A stretch of 64,000 bases of DNA from Bog-473 sp963726135 (lineage in GTDB: Bacteria; Actinomycetota; Acidimicrobiia; Acidimicrobiales; RAAP-2), in assembly GCA_963726135.1 (NCBI GenBank), contig CAVSBE010000004.1, forward strand, positions 1 through 64,000, given 5' to 3'. The translations under genes were made by a program, and so were the position numbers. Below, piece after piece: positions 58,135 through 64,000 of the stretch (positions within the stretch are counted from its first letter, which is position 1; every line of letters begins with the position of its first letter). The notes beneath the pieces were generated by a model. That model had not been told where the DNA came from and did no database searches. It saw only the letters and a program-made list of their open reading frames with translations.

Positions 58135-58150
58135 GTGCGCGCAAGGGTGC
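58125..58150 (-). terminator. Hairpin downstream of groEL
   Basis: GCACCCTTGCG (58125-58135) and CGCAAGGGTGC (58140-58150) form a perfect 11-bp stem with a TGCG tetraloop, 26 bp beyond the groEL stop. It can serve groEL and the convergent methyltransferase. Confidence 0.7.
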
Positions 58151-58175
58151 ACACGGCTTGGCAGCCGCGGCAGAG

Positions 58176-59829
<1,654 letters not shown>

Positions 59830-59938
59830 GACTGTGTCGAACTCCTCTCGAGTTCCTCGTTGCTGTGGGGGTACTACAGGAACATATGGGTGCCGCCGCG
59901 CCGGCCCGGCATCTCACCGGGGCGGCGGGCTGACCGGA

Positions 59939-60229
59939 TCAGGCCAGCTTGGCCAGCACGTCGCGGCTCGAGAGGATGAGCAGGTCCTCGCCCTCGACCG
60001 TGATCTCGGTGCCGCCGTACTTGGAGTAGACGACGGTGTCGCCGGCCTTGACGTCCATGGGGATGACCTCGCCGGTGTCCTCGGAGCGGCGGCCCGGGCC
60101 CACGGCCAGCACCTCGCCCTGCTGGGGCTTCTCCTTGGCGGTGTCGGGGATGACCAGGCCGGACGCGGTGGTCTCCTCGGACTCGCCGGGACGGACGACG
60201 ATCCGGTCATCGAGGGGGTGCAGCTTCAT
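59939..60229 (-). CDS. groS: Co-chaperonin GroES
   Basis: The 96-residue co-chaperonin caps the GroEL ring. It begins MKLHPLDDRIVVRPGESEET, has the mobile-loop region TASGLVIPDTAKEKPQQGEV and ends LLILSSRDVLAKLA. A ribosome binding site (GGAGGCC) precedes the ATG. It is the first gene of the operon, under the CIRCE element 25 bp upstream. Confidence 0.97.
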   Translation of the reverse strand: MKLHPLDDRIVVRPGESEETTASGLVIPDTAKEKPQQGEVLAVGPGRRSEDTGEVIPMDVKAGDTVVYSKYGGTEITVEGEDLLILSSRDVLAKLA

Positions 60230-60253
60230 CTGACGGGCCTCCTTGGCGCTTCG

Positions 60254-60280
60254 TTAGCACTCGCGGGTTGCGAGTGCCAA
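60254..60280 (-). promoter_or_regulatory. CIRCE element (HrcA operator)
   Basis: TTAGCACTC-N9-GAGTGCCAA matches the CIRCE consensus with one mismatch per full site, placed 25 bp before groES. HrcA should repress groESL here and release it on heat shock. The rest of the gap to 60520 shows no convincing gene. Confidence 0.9.
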
Positions 60281-60520
60281 ACATAGCGGACCTCTCGCGG
60301 GCTGGCAAGGCGGGGGGGCGACGGAGCGGTGTGCACGGGCCGGCTTCCCCCCGCCTAGTGTCGCAGCCGTGCGTAACCGGGCCGCCCGGGCGGCGGGGCT
60401 CCTGGCGGCCGGGGCTGGGCGACGTGCTCGAGTTCTCGAGCGACGGCTCGTCGACGCTGCCCCCGTCGCTGGTGCATCACCTGACCTCGCTCGCCCAGTC
60501 CCGGCTCTGAGCTGACGCCG

Positions 60521-62126
60521 ATGCCGCCCGTGCACCACCCGAGCAAGGACCGCTGGTGGCGGGGCGGCGTCTTCTACCAGATCTATCCCCGCTCGTACGC
60601 CGACGCCGACGGCGACGGGGTCGGCGACCTTCCCGGCATCATCTCCAAGCTCGACCACCTGGCCGGCCTCGGCATCACCGGCGTGTGGATCTCGCCGGTG
60701 ACGTGCTCGCCGAACCGCGACTATGGCTACGACGTCTCGGACTACTGCGACATCGACCCCGCCTTCGGGACGCTCGACGACGTCGACGCGCTCGGTGCGC
60801 GAGGCGGGTGAGCGGGGCATCCGGATCCTCATGGACCTGGTGCCGAACCACACGAGCGACCAGCACCCGTGGTTCGTCGACGCGCTGCGCGGCCGCGACG
60901 CGGCACACCGCGACTACTACGTGTGGGCGGACCCGAAGCCCGACGGTAGCCCGCCCAACAACTGGATGAGCATCTTCGGCGGTCCGGCCTGGCAGCTCGA
61001 CGAGGCCAGCGGCCAGTACTTCTTGCACAACTTCGAGGCTGCCCAGCCCGACCTCGACTGGTGGAACGAGGACGTCCGCCGCGAGTTCGACGAGATCGTG
61101 CGCTTCTGGTGGGACCGGGGCGTGGCGGGGTTCCGGATCGACGTCTGCAACATGATGATCAAGGACAGGGAGCTCCGCGACAACCCGCCGGCCACCGAGG
61201 ACGACCCGCTCGACCAGCAGTTCATGGGCGTGCGGGCCGTCTACAACACCGACCGGCCCGAGGCGCACGACATCCTGCGCCGGTGGCGGGCCATCGCGGA
61301 CACCTACGACCCCGAGCGTCTCCTCATCGGCGAGACCAACGTGGAGCAGCTGCCGACGCTCATGGAGTTCTACGGCAACGGCCACGACGAGCTGCACGGC
61401 GGCTTCAACTTCGTCTTCATCAACGCAGCCTTCGAGGCCGCGGCCCTGCGGGCGGTGGTCGAGGGCACGGAGGCATTGATCCCGGCGGAGGCGTGGCCGA
61501 TCTGGACCGGCTCCAACCACGACGTCTCCCGGCTGGCCACGCGCTGGGCCGGCGGTGACCCGGCCAAGGTCAAGGTGGCCCTGCTCATCCTGCTCACCCT
61601 GCGGGGCACGCCGTTCCTCTACCAGGGCGACGAGATCGGGCTGACCGACGGGCCGATCGAGCGCGGGGACGTCCTCGACGCGGTCGGCACCCGGTTCTGG
61701 CCGTACTACAAGGGCCGCGACGCCGAACGGACCCCCATGCCCTGGCACGGCGGCGCCGGTGGCGGCTTCAGCCCTCCCGGCGTGCGCACCTGGCTGCCGA
61801 TGGCCGACCCGGCGCGGTGCAACGTGGCCGACCAGGAGGGCGACCCGACCTCGGTGCTCGAGCTGTGCCGGCGGGCCATCGCGGCCCGGGCGGCCAGTGT
61901 GGATATCGCCGTCGGGACCTACCGGTCGCTCGCCTCGCCCGGGGGCACGTGGGCCTACGCCCGCGGCGAGGGCACCACCGTGCTGGTCAACATGTCCGAC
62001 GCCCCGGCCACCTTCGACGGCGTCGGCGGCACCGTGACGGTCGGCACCGAGCACACCCTGGAGGGGTCGAGCATCGAGGGCGCGCTCAGCCTCGGGCCCT
62101 GGAGCGGGGCCGTCGTGGCGCGGTGA
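60521..62126 (+). CDS. GH13 alpha-glucosidase/oligo-1,6-glucosidase-like enzyme, one frameshift
   Basis: A protein of about 534 residues. The GH13 conserved regions are WWRGGVFYQIYPRSYADADG, ILMDLVPNHTSDQHPWF, the nucleophile aspartate in GVAGFRIDVCNMM, the acid/base glutamate in RLLIGETNVEQLP and the third aspartate in WTGSNHDVSRLATRW. It fits subfamilies that hydrolyse or transfer alpha-glucosyl groups (maltose, isomaltose, trehalose). A frame change near 60798 lies early in the barrel. The start is ATG 60521. No signal peptide is seen, so it acts in the cytoplasm. Confidence 0.92.
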
Positions 62127-62163
62127 GCGGCGGCGGGGGCGGCCGCGGCGGCCCCCGACGGAC

Positions 62164-63475
62164 GTGCCGCGCCGTTTCGTGCTCTGCGCGACCCCGGCCC
62201 AGGGCCATGCGGCGCCGCTGCTGGCGCTGGCCCGGCGGCTGGTGGGCGAGGGGCACGCGGTCGTGTTCTTCACGACGGCCCACTACCGCGACAAGGTCGA
62301 GGCGACCGGCGCCTCGTTCGAGCCCTTCGCGGCCGAGTACGACGCGCACGACCTGATGGTGGTCAATCCCGAGCGTGAGTCCTCGTCCAAGCGCAGGCTG
62401 CGGGGCGTGAAGGAGGATCTGCGGAAGATCGTCGTCGGGCCGATCCCCGGCCAGTCCCGTGGCCTGCGCGCCATCCTCGACCACTTCGTCGCCGAGTGCG
62501 TGGTCGTCGACACCATGTTCCTCGGCGCCCTCCCGCTGGCTCTCGTTCCCCGTGCCGCGTGCCCGGCGGTGGCCTGCATCGGCGTCATGCCCTACGCGTC
62601 GTGCAGCCGCGACACCGCGCCGTTCGGCGCGGCCCTCCAGCCCGGGAGCGGGCCGCTGCGCCGGGTGCGCAACGTCACCTTGAACTGGGCGACCGAGCAC
62701 ATCGTGCTGGCCGATATCCAGCGCCTGGCCCGGCGGCGGCTGGCCGAGGCCGGTGCGCCCGGCTTCCACGGCTACCTCATCGACCTGCAGCCAAAGGCCT
62801 GCGACGCCTATCTCCAGGCGACCGTGGCCGGATTCGAGTACCCGCGCTCGGACCTGGCGCCCACGGTGCGCTTCGTCGGCCCGATCCTCGCGCCGCCGTC
62901 GGTGTCCTTCGATCCGCCGCGGTGGTGGGACGAGCTCGGGGAGGGGCGCCCGGTGGTGCACGTCACGCAGGGCACCCTCGACAACGCGGACCTCGATCGG
63001 CTGCTGCTCCTCACGACGCGGGCCCTGGCCGGCGACGACATGCTCGTGGTTGCCACCACGGGCGGCCCGGACCCCGAACCGCTGCGGCGGGGCCTGCCCG
63101 CCAACGCGCGCCTCGAGCGGTTCATCCCCCACGACCTGCTCCTCCCGCGCACCGACGTGATGGTCACCAACGGCGGGTACGGCGGCGTGCAGCAGGCGCT
63201 GGCCCACGGCGTGCCGCTCGTAGTGGCCGGCGACAGCGAGGACAAGCCCGAGGTCGCGGCCCGCGTGCAGTGGTCGGGCGCCGGGATCAACCTGCGCACC
63301 GGCCGGCCCTCGCCCGCCATGGTGGCCCGGGCCGTGCGCAGGGCCCTCGACCGCCGCGTCCTACCGGGGGCGGGCACGGGCGCTGGCGGCCGAGATCGCA
63401 GCCAGCGATCCCCTCGGCGACATCAGCGCGGAGCTGACCGGGCTGTGCGCGGCGCGCGACGCCCTGATGTCCTGA
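62164..63475 (+). CDS. Glycosyltransferase family 1 (UGT/MGT-like), one frameshift near the end
   Basis: A protein of about 437 residues with GT-B fold. N-terminal RFVLCATPAQGHAAPLLALA and the UGT-type C-terminal donor site (RPVVHVTQGTLDNADLDRLL, RFIPHDLLLPRTDVMVTNGG, YGGVQQALAHGVPLVVAGDS) resemble macrolide and flavonoid glycosyltransferases. The frame changes near 63360, after which IAASDPLGDISAELTGLCAA leads to TGA 63473. GTG 62164 starts 37 bp after the glucosidase stop. The acceptor is unknown. Confidence 0.88.
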
Positions 63476-63492
63476 CACCCTGATGTCCTGAC
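63462..63492 (+). repeat. 15-bp duplication at the glycosyltransferase stop
   Basis: CCCTGATGTCCTGAC occurs at 63462-63476 and 63478-63492 (period 16) and contains the stop codon. Confidence 0.8.
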
Positions 63493-63529
63493 GCCCCCGG
63501 GCCCTGGGGGCCCGTCTGATCCGGGTGGC

Positions 63530-63850
63530 TCAGCCGCCCGGCGGACGGTACAGCGTCTTGCGCTTCGACGCGGTGTCCATCTCGTCCGCGGTGAGGAGCA
63601 CGACCGTGCGCGTCGTGGCCCCGCCGGCCGCGCTCACGATCAGCCCGAGGGCGGCCGCCGAGACGTTGTCCGGCATGTCGGCCACCACATAGGCGTCGTT
63701 GTCACCGAACGCGAAGTAGAAGGCCTCGACCCTGCCGCCCTGCTCCTCGACGGCGGCCGACGCCGCGGCCACACGGGCAGAACCCCCCTCGGCCTTGACA
63801 CCCTTGATGCCGTCGAGGGTGTACTTCACTTCGAGCAGGTACTTGGGCAT
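63530..63850 (-). CDS. GYD-domain protein
   Basis: A 106-residue protein of the GYD family (MPKYLLEVKYTLDGIKGVKA, VEAFYFAFGDNDAYVVADMP, NVSAAALGLIVSAAGGATTR), a ferredoxin-like fold that often forms dimers or larger assemblies. In this family GYD itself is often replaced; here it is GDND. The function is unknown. A ribosome binding site (GGGAGG) precedes ATG 63850. Confidence 0.85.
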   Translation of the reverse strand: MPKYLLEVKYTLDGIKGVKAEGGSARVAAASAAVEEQGGRVEAFYFAFGDNDAYVVADMPDNVSAAALGLIVSAAGGATTRTVVLLTADEMDTASKRKTLYRPPGG

Positions 63851-63942
63851 TGGCGCACCTCCCTTTCTCAGTCCCCTGCTTCAACCCTAGGTGTTCCGCC
63901 CACGGACAGCGCCTGTCACGGGCCCGGATCCGGCCGCCGGAA

Positions 63943-64000
63943 CTAGCGGTTGACAGGCGACATGTCGGCATAGCGCTCGCCCTTGGCCGGCGCGACGGTG
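63943..64000 (-). CDS. 3' end of an unidentified gene
   Basis: The minus strand at the window edge codes for TVAPAKGERYADMSPVNR and TAG at 63943. Only 18 codons are visible, too few to name the family. Confidence 0.5.
   Translation of the reverse strand, partial: TVAPAKGERYADMSPVNR

Noticed and set aside
60369..60510. Small ORF between groES and the glucosidase (ending LPPSLVHHLTSLAQSRL)
   Set aside because: The composition of the end looks protein-like, but no start with a ribosome binding site is in its frame and no family is recognised. Could be a frameshifted small gene; not supported enough.

Overview
The window is high-GC DNA from an actinobacterium. The markers are two WhiB-type regulators, a DUF2342 (F420-associated) metalloprotease homologue, a deazaflavin (F420)-dependent oxidoreductase, a mycothiol-transferase-like DinB protein, UPF0182, a GuaB3-type IMP dehydrogenase paralogue and a large-anchor succinate dehydrogenase. 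A DivIVA/phage-head-like fusion, MreB beside a HEAT-repeat gene, and the general gene set suggest class Acidimicrobiia, but this is inferred from the proteins and not from a phylogenetic marker. No tRNA, rRNA, CRISPR array or insertion sequence was recognised. About 20 conserved genes, many of them normally indispensable (mreB, groL, purH, mdh, pcrA), read correctly only if one or more single-base indels are allowed. The density is highest in the first 16 kb. The simplest reading is uncorrected assembly error rather than gene decay, so coordinates of these genes span the frame changes.

Layout. 0-10.3 kb: cell envelope and proteolysis genes (UPF0182, a DivIVA-MuF-like fusion, a PDZ-Lon protease, a HEAT protein, mreB, a degenerate HtrA-like protein and a DUF2342 protein without its HExxH motif). 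10.3-16.6 kb: two whiB genes, a formiminotransferase, and an AAA ATPase/VWA pair. 16.7-21.3 kb: a LysR regulator diverging from a complete sdh operon across a palindromic operator. 21.3-29.3 kb: accessory genes, including a TetR regulator and an F420 oxidoreductase sharing a promoter-operator, GNAT, cupin, a DUF347 membrane protein and a Gfo/Idh dehydrogenase. It also holds a remnant of an Asn/Ser-rich protein followed by a very strong hairpin.

29.3-40.7 kb: an almost continuous minus-strand block. It runs purN-purH-folD-cupin-metF (purine and one-carbon metabolism), then a small protein plus AbiEii-like nucleotidyltransferase pair, icd and mdh. A tightly overlapping ATP-grasp/alpha-E/transglutaminase cluster follows. 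40.8-43.2 kb: a patch of short or broken secreted-protein and glycosyltransferase genes, with an 11-bp-phased PHO-box-like triple repeat at its promoter. 43.2-45.9 kb: sucCD and a stand-alone B12-binding domain. 46-49.6 kb: an arsenical-response island (arsR, arsI, an aquaporin and a CoA-disulfide-reductase-like flavoprotein) with an ATTGA-N6-TCAAT operator. 49.7-50.2 kb: a truncated PstS-like gene.

50.2-55.5 kb: guaB3-guaA-pcrA on the minus strand. 55.6-58 kb: a hydratase, a CoA-type Nudix hydrolase and a CmoB-like methyltransferase. 58-60.3 kb: groES-groEL behind a CIRCE element. 60.5-64 kb: a GH13 glucosidase, a GT1 glycosyltransferase, a GYD-domain protein and the 3' end of a gene leaving the window.

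Taken together, this is largely core metabolism of an aerobic actinobacterium (TCA cycle: sdhCAB, mdh, icd, sucCD; purine and folate) with accessory stress and defence-like modules between. The best candidates for little-described biology are the DivIVA-MuF fusion, the nucleotidyltransferase pair with operator-like direct repeats, and the ATP-grasp/alpha-E/transglutaminase cluster.
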